Assembly: GCA_041481445.1 (NCBI GenBank)
Contig: JBGPBV010000043.1
Location: 1 to 44,688, forward strand
Source: AA29 sp041481445
GTDB lineage: Bacteria > Acidobacteriota > Vicinamibacteria > Fen-336
DNA length: 44,688 bases
Direction: 5' to 3'
Positions 16,182 through 24,988 of the stretch are shown piece after piece. Position 1 is the first letter of the stretch. The number at the start of each line of letters is the position of its first letter. The notes below the pieces were generated by a model that saw only the letters and a program-made list of their open reading frames with translations, was not told the origin of the DNA and did no database searches. A program made the translations under genes and the position numbers.

Positions 16182-17309
16182 CTAGCGGGCGGCGGTCCCG
16201 CAGAAGGCGCGGATCTCGGCCGCCACGCTTTCCACCGCCGGGAAGGGCAGCTCCGGGTAGAGGGGGAGACAGAGGACCTCGCGCGAGAGCTGCTCGGAGA
16301 CGGGCAGGTCGCCGGGCCGGCCGCCCGCGGGGGCCATGGCGGGCTGGAGGTGGATGGGCCGCGGATAGTGCACGGCCGTGGACACGCCCTGCTCCTTGAG
16401 CGCCTGCTGGAGCCGGTCGCGCTCCGCCGTGCGCACCGTGTAGAGGTGCCAGGCGGAGCGGGCGCCGCGCCGCTCGCGCGGGAGGGTCACTCCGGGAACG
16501 TCGCCCAGGGCCCGATCGTAGGCGGCCACGCGCTCCCGCCGCTCGCGGTTCCACTCGTCCAGGTGCCGGAGCTTCACGCGCAGGATCGCCGCCTGGAGGG
16601 TGTCGAGCCGGCTGTTGGTCCCCACCACGACGTTGTCGTACTTGCTCGCGCCCCCGCCGTGGTTGGCGATCTGGCGGACGCGCCGCGCGAACTCGGCGTC
16701 GCGGGAGAGGACCAGGCCGGCGTCCCCGTAGGCCCCGAGGTTCTTGCCCGGGTAGAAGCTGAAGGTGGCGGCGTGGCCGAGGAGGCCGGCCCGCACGCCC
16801 TCGACCTCCGCACCGTGGGCCTGGGCCGCGTCCTCGAGGACGGGCAGGCCGTGACGCGTGGCGATCTCGACGATGGGCTTCATGTCGGCGGGATGCCCGT
16901 AGAGGTGCACGGGGATGACCAGCTTCGTCCGCGGGGTGATGGCCTTCTCCACCCGGGCCGGGTCCATGGTGAAGGTCTCGGGGTCCACGTCCACGAACAC
17001 CGGGCGCGCGCCGTTGAGCAGGATGGCCTCGCCGGTGGCGATGAAGGTGTTGGCGACGGTGACGACCTCGTCCCCCGGCCCTACTCCGTAGGCGCGGAGG
17101 GCCAGGGTCAGCGCATCCGTGCCGTTGGCCACGCCGACCGCGTGCCCGCCCCCGCACCAGGCGGCGAACTCCTTCTCGAAGAGCTCGCAGTCCGGGCCCT
17201 TGATGAACTGCGTGCCCTCGAGGACGCCGCGCACCGCGGCGTCGACCTCCTCGCGGATGCCTGCGTATTGCGCCTTGAGGTCGACCATCGGAATGGCGTG
17301 CTGGGACAT
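16182..17309 (-). CDS. DegT/DnrJ/EryC1/StrS sugar aminotransferase
   Basis: A PLP enzyme that aminates keto-sugar nucleotides using glutamate or glutamine. The 375-residue protein starts MSQHAIPMVDLKAQY, with GTQFIKGPDCELFEKEFA, the GTDAL phosphate-binding segment, VHLYGHPADM, LEDAAQAHGA with Asp160, and the Schiff-base lysine Lys189 in SFYPGKNLGAYGD. It resembles WbpE/ArnB-like enzymes. ATG at 17309 is preferred over a more distal start because the extra 22 residues are basic and unlike the family. AGGAGG lies about 20 bases upstream. Its natural substrate could be the 4-keto product of the WbpM-like enzyme or a 3-keto sugar. Confidence 0.92.
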   Translation of the reverse strand: MSQHAIPMVDLKAQYAGIREEVDAAVRGVLEGTQFIKGPDCELFEKEFAAWCGGGHAVGVANGTDALTLALRAYGVGPGDEVVTVANTFIATGEAILLNGARPVFVDVDPETFTMDPARVEKAITPRTKLVIPVHLYGHPADMKPIVEIATRHGLPVLEDAAQAHGAEVEGVRAGLLGHAATFSFYPGKNLGAYGDAGLVLSRDAEFARRVRQIANHGGGASKYDNVVVGTNSRLDTLQAAILRVKLRHLDEWNRERRERVAAYDRALGDVPGVTLPRERRGARSAWHLYTVRTAERDRLQQALKEQGVSTAVHYPRPIHLQPAMAPAGGRPGDLPVSEQLSREVLCLPLYPELPFPAVESVAAEIRAFCGTAAR

Positions 17310-17328
17310 GCCGGAGAGGAGCCTCCTC

Positions 17329-18393
17329 CTAGGGGCGCGCTCGCGCCGCCCCGTCGAAACCAGGCAGTCTACCAACCGTACCCACCTCGAGCAAATGCCG
17401 GCGGATCACCTCCGTCGTGTCCTGCTGGCGCGCGATGAAGCTCCGGGCGCGCGCCCGCCAGGCCGGACCCGCCCCCGCGTCCGACATGAGGCGCGCCGCC
17501 TCCTCGACGGCGGGAGGACCCGCCCGGAACGAGCGCACCAGGCCCTCCTTCTCCAGCATCTCGAAGTTGCCCATGGTGCCGACCAGCGTGGAGACGTACA
17601 CCGAGGGGGTGCCCAGCAGGCCGGCCTCCGTGGCCATGGTCGCGCCCTCGCCGAGGTAGACGCGGGCCAGGGCCAGCGCGTGATGCACGCGGTGGGGGGC
17701 CACGGGCAGCGGGGGCGCGTCCAGGCTGGGTGGGGGGGCGCCTTCCGCGCTGACGAAGACGCGGCCGAGGGCCCCCAGCGCGGCCACCGCGCGCGCCACG
17801 TCTTCGGGTCCGAGCCCCCGGTGGCCACGGTCGTGCGCGGCCCGCCAGGAGACGAGCCTCACCACCGCGAACGGCTCCTCCGGGCCGATCCCCATCTCGT
17901 CCCGGACCGCCGGGTCGGGCACGAATCGCGCGGGGTGGAGGTAGGCCAGCTCGTGCAGGCCGGAGTAGCGGTGATGGGCGCGGGGCAGCGACTTCTTGAA
18001 GGCGGTGGGCGTGCAGATGCGCGTGGCCCAGGGGTAGGTGAGGACCCGGTCGGCGGCGACGTGCTCGGTGTCGGTGAACACCACGGTCGGAGTGGAGGTC
18101 AGGCGGCCGGCGGGCGCGACGAAGGCGCCCCCGACCGCCGTGACCACGTCGGGCCGGAAGCGGCGGATCAGCTTGACCAGCGCGAAGAGCCGCCGCGGGT
18201 ACTCGCGGACGAGGCCGTGGCGGGCGGAGGAGAGCACGACGTGCTCGAGGGAGAACCCACGCAGCAGGTCGAGGGTGACGTCCTTGTCGCGCGCGGAGAG
18301 GACGACCTCGTGGCCCTCCGCGCGCAGCGAGGCCACGGCGTGCCGGTAGAAGTGCACGTGCCCCGGATGCCCGACGTCCACGAGCACGCGCAT
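17329..18393 (-). CDS. DUF354 family protein (glycosyltransferase/epimerase-like GT-B fold)
   Basis: A 354-residue protein starting MRVLVDVGHPGHVHFYRHAV, the signature beginning of DUF354, a family related in fold to UDP-GlcNAc 2-epimerase and found in polysaccharide loci. Further family-like segments are FRPDVVTAVGGAFVAPAG, VVFTDTEHVAADRVL, and the late YLGEGATMATEAGLLGTPSVYVS, which resembles a nucleotide-sugar-binding site. ATG at 18393 is clear; upstream open sequence is unrelated. It lies 19 bases before the DegT gene in the same direction and diverges from wecB. Its activity is undetermined; a glycosyltransferase role is plausible. Confidence 0.85.
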   Translation of the reverse strand: MRVLVDVGHPGHVHFYRHAVASLRAEGHEVVLSARDKDVTLDLLRGFSLEHVVLSSARHGLVREYPRRLFALVKLIRRFRPDVVTAVGGAFVAPAGRLTSTPTVVFTDTEHVAADRVLTYPWATRICTPTAFKKSLPRAHHRYSGLHELAYLHPARFVPDPAVRDEMGIGPEEPFAVVRLVSWRAAHDRGHRGLGPEDVARAVAALGALGRVFVSAEGAPPPSLDAPPLPVAPHRVHHALALARVYLGEGATMATEAGLLGTPSVYVSTLVGTMGNFEMLEKEGLVRSFRAGPPAVEEAARLMSDAGAGPAWRARARSFIARQQDTTEVIRRHLLEVGTVGRLPGFDGAARARP

Positions 18394-18463
18394 GGCGCCG
18401 GGCAGGTTAGCACGCGGCGCGCGGGCGCTGATAAGCTGCGGCGCCCGTGACCAGGTCAGGCCC

Positions 18464-19570
18464 GTGAGCCCGCGCCGGCCGACGCGACCGCGTCCCACCG
18501 TCCTCACCGTCGTCGGGGCCCGCCCCCAGTTCGTCAAGCTGGCCCCGCTCTCGCGGGCCCTGCGCCGCCGCCTGCGCGAGGTGCTCGTGCACACCGGCCA
18601 GCACTACGACCACGACATGTCCGACGCCTTCTTCTCGGAGCTGGCCCTGCCCGTGCCCGACCGCCATCTCGGCATCGGCTCGGGAGCGCACGGCCGGATG
18701 ACCGGGCGCATGCTCGAGTCGCTGGAGGAGGTGGTGCGGGAGGAGCGCCCGCGCCTGGTCGTCGTGCTCGGCGACACCAACTCCACGCTGGCGGGCGCGC
18801 TGGCCGCGGCCAAGCTCGGCGTGCCCGTGGCCCACGTCGAGGCCGGGCTGCGCAGCTACGACATGGGCATGCCGGAGGAGATCAACCGCCGGCTCACCGA
18901 CCACGTCTCGGAGCTGCTCTTCTGCCCGACCGCCACTGCCGTCCGCAACCTGGCCCGGGAAGGGATCACGCGCGGCGTGCACCGTACGGGAGACGTCATG
19001 GCCGACGCCGTGCGGAGCCACCTCGCGCGGGCCCGCCGCCGGCGGCGGCCCCTGGAAGGCCTCGTCCCGCGCTCGTACTACCTCGCGACCGTGCATCGGC
19101 AGGAGAACGTGGACGATCCCGCGCGCCTGTCCGCCCTCTTCGAGGCGCTGGCCGCGCTGCCCCACCCGGTGGTCGTGCCGCTCCACCCGCGCACGCGGCG
19201 CCGGCTGGAAGCGGCCCGGCTGCGCCCGCGAGGGGCGGTGCGCATCGTGCCCCCGCAGCCCTACCTGGCCATGCTGCGCCTCCAGAGCGAGGCCCGCGCC
19301 GTCCTCACCGACTCCGGCGGCGTGCAGAAGGAGGCCTACCTGCTGGGCACGCCCTGCGTCACCCTGCGCGAGAGGACGGAGTGGGTGGAGACGCTGGGCG
19401 GAGGCGCGAACCGGCTCGCGGGGACGGATCCCGACCGCATCGCGCGCGCGGTGGCCGCGCTCGAGCGGCGGCGGCCACGGTGGGACCCCCGGCGCACCTT
19501 CGGCGACGGCACGGCCGCGGAGCGGATCGCGCGGATCGTGGTGCGCGCGGTGTCGGGCGCCACGGGCTGA
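18464..19570 (+). CDS. wecB: UDP-N-acetylglucosamine 2-epimerase (non-hydrolysing)
   Basis: Interconverts UDP-GlcNAc and UDP-ManNAc for glycan synthesis in the cytoplasm. The protein of about 368 residues has VLTVVGARPQFVKLAPL at the N-terminus, HTGQHYDHDMSD, LGDTNSTLAGALAA, HVEAGLRSYDMGMPEEINR, LATVHRQENVD, and LTDSGGVQKEAYLLGTPCVTLRERTEW, all diagnostic. GTG at 18464 is preferred; an upstream in-frame ATG at 18392 would overlap the divergent DUF354 start. No UDP-ManNAc dehydrogenase (WecC) is present here, so ManNAc itself may be used or the dehydrogenase lies elsewhere. Confidence 0.93.
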   Translation: MSPRRPTRPRPTVLTVVGARPQFVKLAPLSRALRRRLREVLVHTGQHYDHDMSDAFFSELALPVPDRHLGIGSGAHGRMTGRMLESLEEVVREERPRLVVVLGDTNSTLAGALAAAKLGVPVAHVEAGLRSYDMGMPEEINRRLTDHVSELLFCPTATAVRNLAREGITRGVHRTGDVMADAVRSHLARARRRRRPLEGLVPRSYYLATVHRQENVDDPARLSALFEALAALPHPVVVPLHPRTRRRLEAARLRPRGAVRIVPPQPYLAMLRLQSEARAVLTDSGGVQKEAYLLGTPCVTLRERTEWVETLGGGANRLAGTDPDRIARAVAALERRRPRWDPRRTFGDGTAAERIARIVVRAVSGATG

Positions 19571-19576
19571 GAGCGC

Positions 19577-21514
19577 TCAGCGCGTCGCGGCGACCGCGGC
19601 CGGCGCGGGCGCCATCCTCGTCGCGCCCGGGCCCAGCCACCGGTCCCACCAGAGCTGGAACACGAGGATCCCGAAGATCTCGCGGCTGCAGTTCCGCCGC
19701 CGCGCCTCGTGGGCGTCGATCAGGGCGGACACGCCCCGGCCGTCGAAGACCCCGTGCCCGGCCAGGGCGGCCGGGGTGAGGGTGTCGCGGACGAACGCGC
19801 GGAGGGGGCCGCGCAGCCACTCGTCGAGGGGCAGCTCGAAGCCGTGCTTGCGCCGGTGGAGGAGCGACCGGGGGAGACGGCCGGCGAAGGCGACCTTGGG
19901 CAGGTGCTTCAGCCGCCACGGCCGGAACTTCGCCTCCTGCGGGAGGCGCAGCGCGAACTCGACCAGCCGGTGGTCCAGGAACGGCACGCGCGCCTCCAGG
20001 CCGTGCGCCATCGTCGCCCGGTCCACCTTCGTGAGCATCTGGTCGGGCAGGCTGGTGCGGACGTCGAAGTACATCCGGCGGCCGAGGAAGTCCGCGGCTC
20101 CGGCTTCGGAGAAGATCGCGCGCTGCTCCGCGGTGGTCTGGTCGGGGGAGAGAGAGCGGAGGGCCTCTCCCGCCACCTCCCGCCAGCCCGCGGGCGTGAA
20201 GGCCTGGAAGTGGCGCGCGTAGCGCTCGTCCTCCGGCAGGTCGAGCCCGGAGAGCTTCCGCACGGCCTGGCGCAGCCACTCCGCCGCCGGACGGTCGGCG
20301 CGGAGGGGATGGCGCTCGGCGCCGGCGACGATCGCGTGGCGGAGGGCGGCCGGGAGGCGCTCCGCCCAACGCCCCAGCACCTCGCTCCGGTAGCGGTCGT
20401 AGCCGGCGAAGATCTCGTCGCCGCCGTCGCCGGTGAGCACGACCGTGACGTGCCTCCGCGCGAACTCGGCCAGGGTGAAGGTGGGCAGCATGGCCGCGTC
20501 CGCGAACGGCTCGTCGAAGTAGTACACGATCTCCGGGAGCCGCCCGACCACGGGCGGCTCGAACATCACCTCGTGGTGCTCGGTGCCGAAGCGGCGCGCG
20601 ACGGTGCGGGCGTGCGCGCGCTCGTCGTGTCGGGGATGGCCCGGGAACCCGATCGAGAAGGTCTTCACGGGCGTGGGCGAGCGCACGGCCATGGCGGCCA
20701 CGATGGCCCCCGAGTCCACCCCGCCGCTCAGGAAGGCCCCGTAGGGCACGTCGCTGCGCATCTGCAGGGCGACCGCGTCGTCGAAGAGGGCCCGGAGCTC
20801 GTCCGCCTGGTCGCGCAGGCGCCCCGCGCGCGGCGCCTCCGCGGGCGGGCGCCAGTACGCCCGCGCCGTCACCGCCTCCCCCTCGACCACGAGCAGGTGG
20901 CCGGCGGCCAGCTTGCGCACGCCGCGCAGGATCGCGCGGGGGGCCGGCACCTGGAGCATCAGCGAGTAGTCCCGCGCGGCCTCCGCGTCCAGCACGGGAG
21001 GGACGAGCGTCGAGGCCAGGAGCGGCTTGATCTCGGAGGCGAAGACCACGAACGCGTCGTCGAGCCAGTAGTAGAGGGGCTTGATGCCCAGGCGGTCGCG
21101 GGCGAGGACGAGGCGCCGGCGCCGGGCGTCCCAGACCGCCAGCGCGAACATGCCGTTGAGGGGGGCCAGGAAGTCCAGGCCGCGCCGCTGGTACAGGTGC
21201 GCCACCGTCTCGGTGTCGCTCCGGGTGCGCAGCCTCGCCCCTTGTGATTCCAGCTCCCGTCGCAGCTCCCGGTAGTTGTAGATCTCCCCGTTGAGCAGGA
21301 CCTGGACCGCCCCGTCCGGGGTGGCCAGCGGCTGGTGGCCGCCTTCCACGTCGATCACGGACAGGCGGCGGCTGCCGAGGGCCACGCGGCCGTCCGTGAA
21401 GAGGCCCTCGTCGTCGGGCCCGCGATGGACGAGGGTGGCCAGCATCCCGCGGAGGACGGGCTCGGCGGGCACGGGCCGCTCGCCGCGGGCCAGGACCCCG
21501 CAGATACCGCACAC
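19577..21514 (-). CDS. AsnB-type glutamine-dependent amidotransferase (second copy)
   Basis: A second, clearly divergent AsnB-like protein of 645 residues. The glutaminase domain begins MCGICGVLARGE and has HRGPDDEGLF and LLNGEIYNYRELR. The synthetase domain has SGGVDSG at 263-269 and VVLTGDGGDEIFAGYDRY. That last motif is standard for AsnB, whereas the first copy has GQGADEVLGGY. The GTG start is supported by the required MCGI N-terminus. It converges on wecB with six bases between stops. Residues of both half-sites look intact, so it should be active. As with the first copy, whether it makes asparagine or amidates a sugar or lipid carrier cannot be decided here. Confidence 0.88.
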   Translation of the reverse strand: MCGICGVLARGERPVPAEPVLRGMLATLVHRGPDDEGLFTDGRVALGSRRLSVIDVEGGHQPLATPDGAVQVLLNGEIYNYRELRRELESQGARLRTRSDTETVAHLYQRRGLDFLAPLNGMFALAVWDARRRRLVLARDRLGIKPLYYWLDDAFVVFASEIKPLLASTLVPPVLDAEAARDYSLMLQVPAPRAILRGVRKLAAGHLLVVEGEAVTARAYWRPPAEAPRAGRLRDQADELRALFDDAVALQMRSDVPYGAFLSGGVDSGAIVAAMAVRSPTPVKTFSIGFPGHPRHDERAHARTVARRFGTEHHEVMFEPPVVGRLPEIVYYFDEPFADAAMLPTFTLAEFARRHVTVVLTGDGGDEIFAGYDRYRSEVLGRWAERLPAALRHAIVAGAERHPLRADRPAAEWLRQAVRKLSGLDLPEDERYARHFQAFTPAGWREVAGEALRSLSPDQTTAEQRAIFSEAGAADFLGRRMYFDVRTSLPDQMLTKVDRATMAHGLEARVPFLDHRLVEFALRLPQEAKFRPWRLKHLPKVAFAGRLPRSLLHRRKHGFELPLDEWLRGPLRAFVRDTLTPAALAGHGVFDGRGVSALIDAHEARRRNCSREIFGILVFQLWWDRWLGPGATRMAPAPAAVAATR

Positions 21515-21546
21515 GGGCGGACTCTAGGGTTTCCGCGCGCCGAGGG

Positions 21547-22203
21547 TCAACTGGCCGTGCGGGCGATCAGGCCCTCGACCGCGGAGGCGATCGTGGGGGC
21601 GAGGACGTCGGGCGAGGAGGCGGCCAGGGCCTCGCGGTTCGGGAAACCGCCGGGAACCCCGACCGCCCACACTCCGGCCGCCCGCGCCATGTGGACGTCC
21701 TCCGGGCTGTCGCCCACGTAGGCCGCCTCGCGCGGCGGAAGGGCGAGGCGCTGGAGGGCCACGAGCAGCGCCTCCGGATGGGGCTTGCGGCGGACGGCGT
21801 CCTCCGCGCACACGACGACCTCGAGCAGGGCCGCCACGTCGAGGGATTCGACCTCGCGCGCCACGCGCACGCGGTCTCCGCTGGTCACGAGCCCCGAGAG
21901 GAGGCCGGCGTCGCGCACGCGCAGGAGCGCCTCGCGCGCCCCCTCGATGAGGACGACCTGCTCCTCGCGGTAGTGCGAGAGCCAGCGCGCGTCCGCCTCC
22001 GCCCAGCGCTCCTCGGGGAGACCGAGCGCGGAGTACGTGAGGTGCCAGTTCGGCGAGTACGTGCGCTGGAAGGCCACGCGGTCGAAGGCGATGCCGTAGT
22101 CGGAGAACAGCTTCGCGTAGCAGCGGTAGCTGGCCTCGGCCGTGTTCACGAGGGTGCCGTCCCAGTCGAAGAGGACCGCGCGCAGGGAGGACGACGCTCT
22201 CAC
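21547..22203 (-). CDS. HAD-superfamily phosphatase, phosphoglycolate-phosphatase-like
   Basis: A 218-residue Mg-dependent phosphatase. Motif I is LFDWDGTLVNT (nucleophile Asp plus acid Asp), motif II VTSGDR, motif III RKPHPEAL and motif IV YVGDSPEDVHMARAAG. An alpha-helical cap of subclass I lies between motifs I and II. Substrates of such enzymes include phosphoglycolate, sugar phosphates and pyrophosphate. It is the last gene of an operon with DUF1634 and TauE/SafE; its GTG start overlaps the DUF1634 stop by four bases. The 3' end lies 32 bases from the second AsnB gene start. The substrate is unknown. Confidence 0.88.
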   Translation of the reverse strand: MRASSSLRAVLFDWDGTLVNTAEASYRCYAKLFSDYGIAFDRVAFQRTYSPNWHLTYSALGLPEERWAEADARWLSHYREEQVVLIEGAREALLRVRDAGLLSGLVTSGDRVRVAREVESLDVAALLEVVVCAEDAVRRKPHPEALLVALQRLALPPREAAYVGDSPEDVHMARAAGVWAVGVPGGFPNREALAASSPDVLAPTIASAVEGLIARTAS

Positions 22204-22484
22204 CGCCGCACCCCCACCCAGATGCCGGCCAAGAGGATGGCGAGCACGAAGAACGACACGAGCGTGAACGTCCAGTCGCGCTCGAGGGCGAGGCCGACGG
22301 TCACCACCGCCACTCGGGCCACCGGCGTCAGCATGAGCAGGAGGACACCCCAGCGCAGGGCGGTGTCCGACCCCGCGATCAGGCCCACGAGCAGCAGCAC
22401 CGTGCTCACCCCGAGACCCACCGTGAGCGCGAGCTCGATCGTGTCCTCGAGCCGCTCGAGCCGTCCTCCCTCCCCGTCGGTCAC
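22200..22484 (-). CDS. DUF1634 small membrane protein
   Basis: A 94-residue protein with three hydrophobic helices, beginning MTDGEGGRLERLEDTIELAL, then a short loop RWGVLLLMLTPVARV and a last helix LVSFFVLAILLAGIWVG. Pattern and neighbourhood match DUF1634, which commonly sits next to TauE/SafE permeases. The GTG start overlaps the permease stop (GTGA). It is probably an accessory subunit of that transporter. Confidence 0.85.
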   Translation of the reverse strand: MTDGEGGRLERLEDTIELALTVGLGVSTVLLLVGLIAGSDTALRWGVLLLMLTPVARVAVVTVGLALERDWTFTLVSFFVLAILLAGIWVGVRR

Positions 22485-23296
22485 AGGGCCTCCAGGGCCA
22501 TCCGTACCCCGACCACGAGGAGGACCACGGCCATGAATATCTTGAGCGCGCGCGCCTCCACGCGCTGCCCGAGGCGGGCCCCCACCACGCTGCCCGCCAG
22601 CGCGCCCAGCGCGACCGCCGAGGCCAGCGGCAGCACCACGTCGCCCCGCGAGAAGTACACGAAGACCGAAGCCGCCGCCGTGACCCCGATCATGAACGCG
22701 CTGGTGGCGGCGGCCACGCGGATGGGCACGCCGCAGAAGGTGTTCAGCACCGGCACCTTGATGATCCCGCCCCCGAGGCCGAGCAGGCCGGAGACCGCGC
22801 CCGCCACCAGCGAGGCTCCGAGGGCGAGGGGCATGCGGCGGAGGCGATAGACGTAGGTCGTGTCCCCTTCCTGGAGGCGCCCTCCGAGCCGCCCGGGGTC
22901 GACGGAGGTATCCGCGATCACGTTCCGCCGTCCCGAGCGCATCACCATCAGCGCGCCCATGGTGGCCAGGGTCGCTCCGAAGATCAGGAAGAGCTGCTGG
23001 CTGGTCAAGAGCGACGCCGCCAGCCCTCCGCCGAGGCCGCCGACGCTGGTGGCGACCTCGAGGGCCATGGCCAGGCGCATGTTGACGAGGCCGCGGTCGA
23101 GGTTGACGGTCGAGCTGGCGGTGGCGGTCGCGATCACGGAGACGAGGCTGGCCGCGACCGCGGCACGGATGGGCACGCCGAAGGCCAGGGTCAGGAGGGG
23201 CACGAGGAACACGCCGCCGCCGATGCCGAGCATCGCGCCGACGAGGCCGCTGGCCGCGCCGGTCAGCAGGAAGACGATTGCGTGGTGCGCGGACAC
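22481..23296 (-). CDS. TauE/SafE family sulfite/organic anion exporter
   Basis: A permease of about 271 residues with eight or so hydrophobic segments and two internally similar halves. Each half carries the glycine-rich family motif: SGLVGAMLGIGGGVFLVPLL near the N-terminus and SGLLGLGGGIIKVPVL in the second half. GTG at 23296 is preferred, placing the first helix at AIVFLLTGA. It is the first gene of the TauE-DUF1634-HAD operon. The family exports sulfite, sulfoacetate or similar anions; the substrate cannot be predicted. It diverges from a membrane protein gene 56 bases away. Confidence 0.9.
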   Translation of the reverse strand: MSAHHAIVFLLTGAASGLVGAMLGIGGGVFLVPLLTLAFGVPIRAAVAASLVSVIATATASSTVNLDRGLVNMRLAMALEVATSVGGLGGGLAASLLTSQQLFLIFGATLATMGALMVMRSGRRNVIADTSVDPGRLGGRLQEGDTTYVYRLRRMPLALGASLVAGAVSGLLGLGGGIIKVPVLNTFCGVPIRVAAATSAFMIGVTAAASVFVYFSRGDVVLPLASAVALGALAGSVVGARLGQRVEARALKIFMAVVLLVVGVRMALEAL

Positions 23297-23352
23297 TCGA
23301 CAGATCCTACCCTGGGGAGGAAGGGACGGGCGGCCGCGCATAGAATCCGCCG

Positions 23353-24699
23353 GTGGTGGACGCGCTCGGTCCGGACGCGCGCGCGGCGGCGGCCGTGGCC
23401 GTGCTCGTCACCCTGCCCGGCCTCCTCGTCGTGCGGTCGCCCTGGCGGGCCATGCCCGCCCTGTCCCTCGCGTTCTGGACCCTGTCCTGGACGTGGCTCG
23501 GGAGCGCTCCCCGCACGCGCCTGCTCCAGGCCACGCTGGCCGCGTTCGGGGTCCTCGGCGTGCTGCGCATCCTCCGGCCGGGGCCGTGGCCGCGACTGCG
23601 CGCGACGCACGCCGCTCTGGCCGCCGCCACGCTGGCCGCCGTCGTCCCGCTCGCCTCTCGCCCCGTCGCCCCCGGCTCTGGCATGCCCCTCGTGTCGCTG
23701 GCCGCCGAGCTGCTCGTCTGGCGGGACGGCTGGCCAGCGTCGTTCGAGCCGCTCCTCCCCGTGCATCCGTTCCGGGCGAGCGCGCTCGCCACCCTGGCCG
23801 CCGACGTGGCTCTCCTTTCGGGGGCCGAGCCGCACCGGGCGGCGCTCGCGGCCTCCGTGGCGGGCACCGCCCTGGCGATGCTGGCGTGCTGGTCCCTCGC
23901 CGCCTGGCGCGGGGGACAGGTGCGGGCCGCGCTCGTCTCGGGCGGTGTCGCCGTGATCCTGGTGGCGTCGCGCCGCACGGACCCGGGCGTCCTGGCGGCG
24001 GCGTTCGCCCTGGAGTCGGCCGTGCTCTGGCTCGATCGCCGCGGGATCCCGTCCGCGTTCGCCGCCGGGGCCTGTGCGGCGTCCGCGCTCGCCGCCGACG
24101 CCGGCACTGCGCTGTGTGTCCTGGCCGCGACCCTCGCCGTGGTGTCGCTGGCGGGCGTCGAGGTCGTGGACGCTGGACGGCGTGCCCGTGTCGCCCTGCT
24201 CACCGCGCTCGTCCTGTCCCTCCCGCTCGCGCTCCGCGGTGGTCCCGTCGGCCCGCCCGCGTCCGCTCCGCTCGTCGCGGTGGCCGTGGTCCTGGCCTCG
24301 AGCGGGCCGTGGCGCGCGGGAGAGCCCGCCGGCCGCGGTCGCCTCGCCGTCTCCGCGCTGGTCCTGGCCGCGGCCACGACCTGGGCCGCCATCGTGGGCC
24401 GGCGGACCGACGAGCTCTGTCCCACGCCGGACGACGTCGCGGCCATGACGTGGATACGCCAGCGCTCCCGTCCTCTCGACCTCGTGTGCGCGCCCGACCT
24501 GCCGGCGGCCCGATGGGTCCCCGCCATCGCCGGGCGTGCGGTGACGGTGTCCGTGGCGCCCGGATGGCCGGCCGCCCCGGGTCCCTGCACGGTGTGGCTC
24601 TCGCTCTCCGGCCGCGACGCCCCCGCGCCGCATCCCTCGGCCGCTCCGGAGTTTCGCACCCGCACGGCGGCGGTCTGGAGGACATCTCAGACCCGCTGA
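23353..24699 (+). CDS. Hypothetical multi-spanning membrane protein
   Basis: A 448-residue protein with about ten hydrophobic helices, extremely rich in Ala, Leu and Val, and a soluble C-terminal tail of about 85 residues (from DELCPTPDDVAAMTWIRQRS). The tail resembles the short periplasmic tails of GT-C-like membrane proteins, in which a DDVAAM / RQRS-type segment follows the last helix. No Asp motif of the classical GT-C first loop is seen. Start GTG 23353 (a second GTG follows at 23356). It stands alone between a divergent permease operon and a 289-base gap. Function unknown. Confidence 0.65.
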   Translation: MVDALGPDARAAAAVAVLVTLPGLLVVRSPWRAMPALSLAFWTLSWTWLGSAPRTRLLQATLAAFGVLGVLRILRPGPWPRLRATHAALAAATLAAVVPLASRPVAPGSGMPLVSLAAELLVWRDGWPASFEPLLPVHPFRASALATLAADVALLSGAEPHRAALAASVAGTALAMLACWSLAAWRGGQVRAALVSGGVAVILVASRRTDPGVLAAAFALESAVLWLDRRGIPSAFAAGACAASALAADAGTALCVLAATLAVVSLAGVEVVDAGRRARVALLTALVLSLPLALRGGPVGPPASAPLVAVAVVLASSGPWRAGEPAGRGRLAVSALVLAAATTWAAIVGRRTDELCPTPDDVAAMTWIRQRSRPLDLVCAPDLPAARWVPAIAGRAVTVSVAPGWPAAPGPCTVWLSLSGRDAPAPHPSAAPEFRTRTAAVWRTSQTR

Positions 24700-24988
24700 C
24701 ATCGTTTGACAGAACCTCCGGAGCGACTCGCCGTAGAGTGCGTTGAGCATCGGAGGGGACGTGCCACTGCGACGAGGTGACGGCGCGCCGAGGCCGAATC
24801 CATGCCCCCGGAGACGCCTCTCCAGCGCGGCCGATCAGGTCGGTGGCGCGTCCCCTTCCGGTGCCTTGTGATCCCGGGCTGTCCCTTCCTCCTCTGCTAT
24901 CATCCTTCGAGTCCAGAGAGCGCCCGCACGGAGCGCCGCCGCCCGCGCCCGGGCCGCTCGTCGTCCAGGAGGAAGACACCGGGTCCCC
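24700..24988. other. 289-base gap with possible promoter for the hydrolase gene
   Basis: The longest non-coding stretch in the window. TTGACA at 24706-24711 has no -10 at normal spacing. TGCTATCAT at 24895-24903 is a good extended -10 (TGnTAtnAT) and would give a 5' leader of about 80 bases. AGGAGG at 24967-24972 precedes the ATG at 24989 by 16 bases. A GTG-started frame of about 34 codons follows GGAGGGG near 24755, but it has no recognisable product and I do not call it. Nothing else is visible. Confidence 0.4.

Noticed and set aside
23353..24699. Calling the membrane protein a GT-C glycosyltransferase or O-antigen ligase
   Set aside because: Hydrophobic pattern fits, but the first-loop Asp motif and any ligase signature are not visible.
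24706..24711. TTGACA as a -35 element
   Set aside because: No acceptable -10 at 15-19 bases; the nearest TAGAGT is 22 bases away.
24755..24870. Small GTG-started reading frame in the 289-base gap
   Set aside because: About 34 codons, no recognisable product; composition typical of non-coding high-GC sequence.
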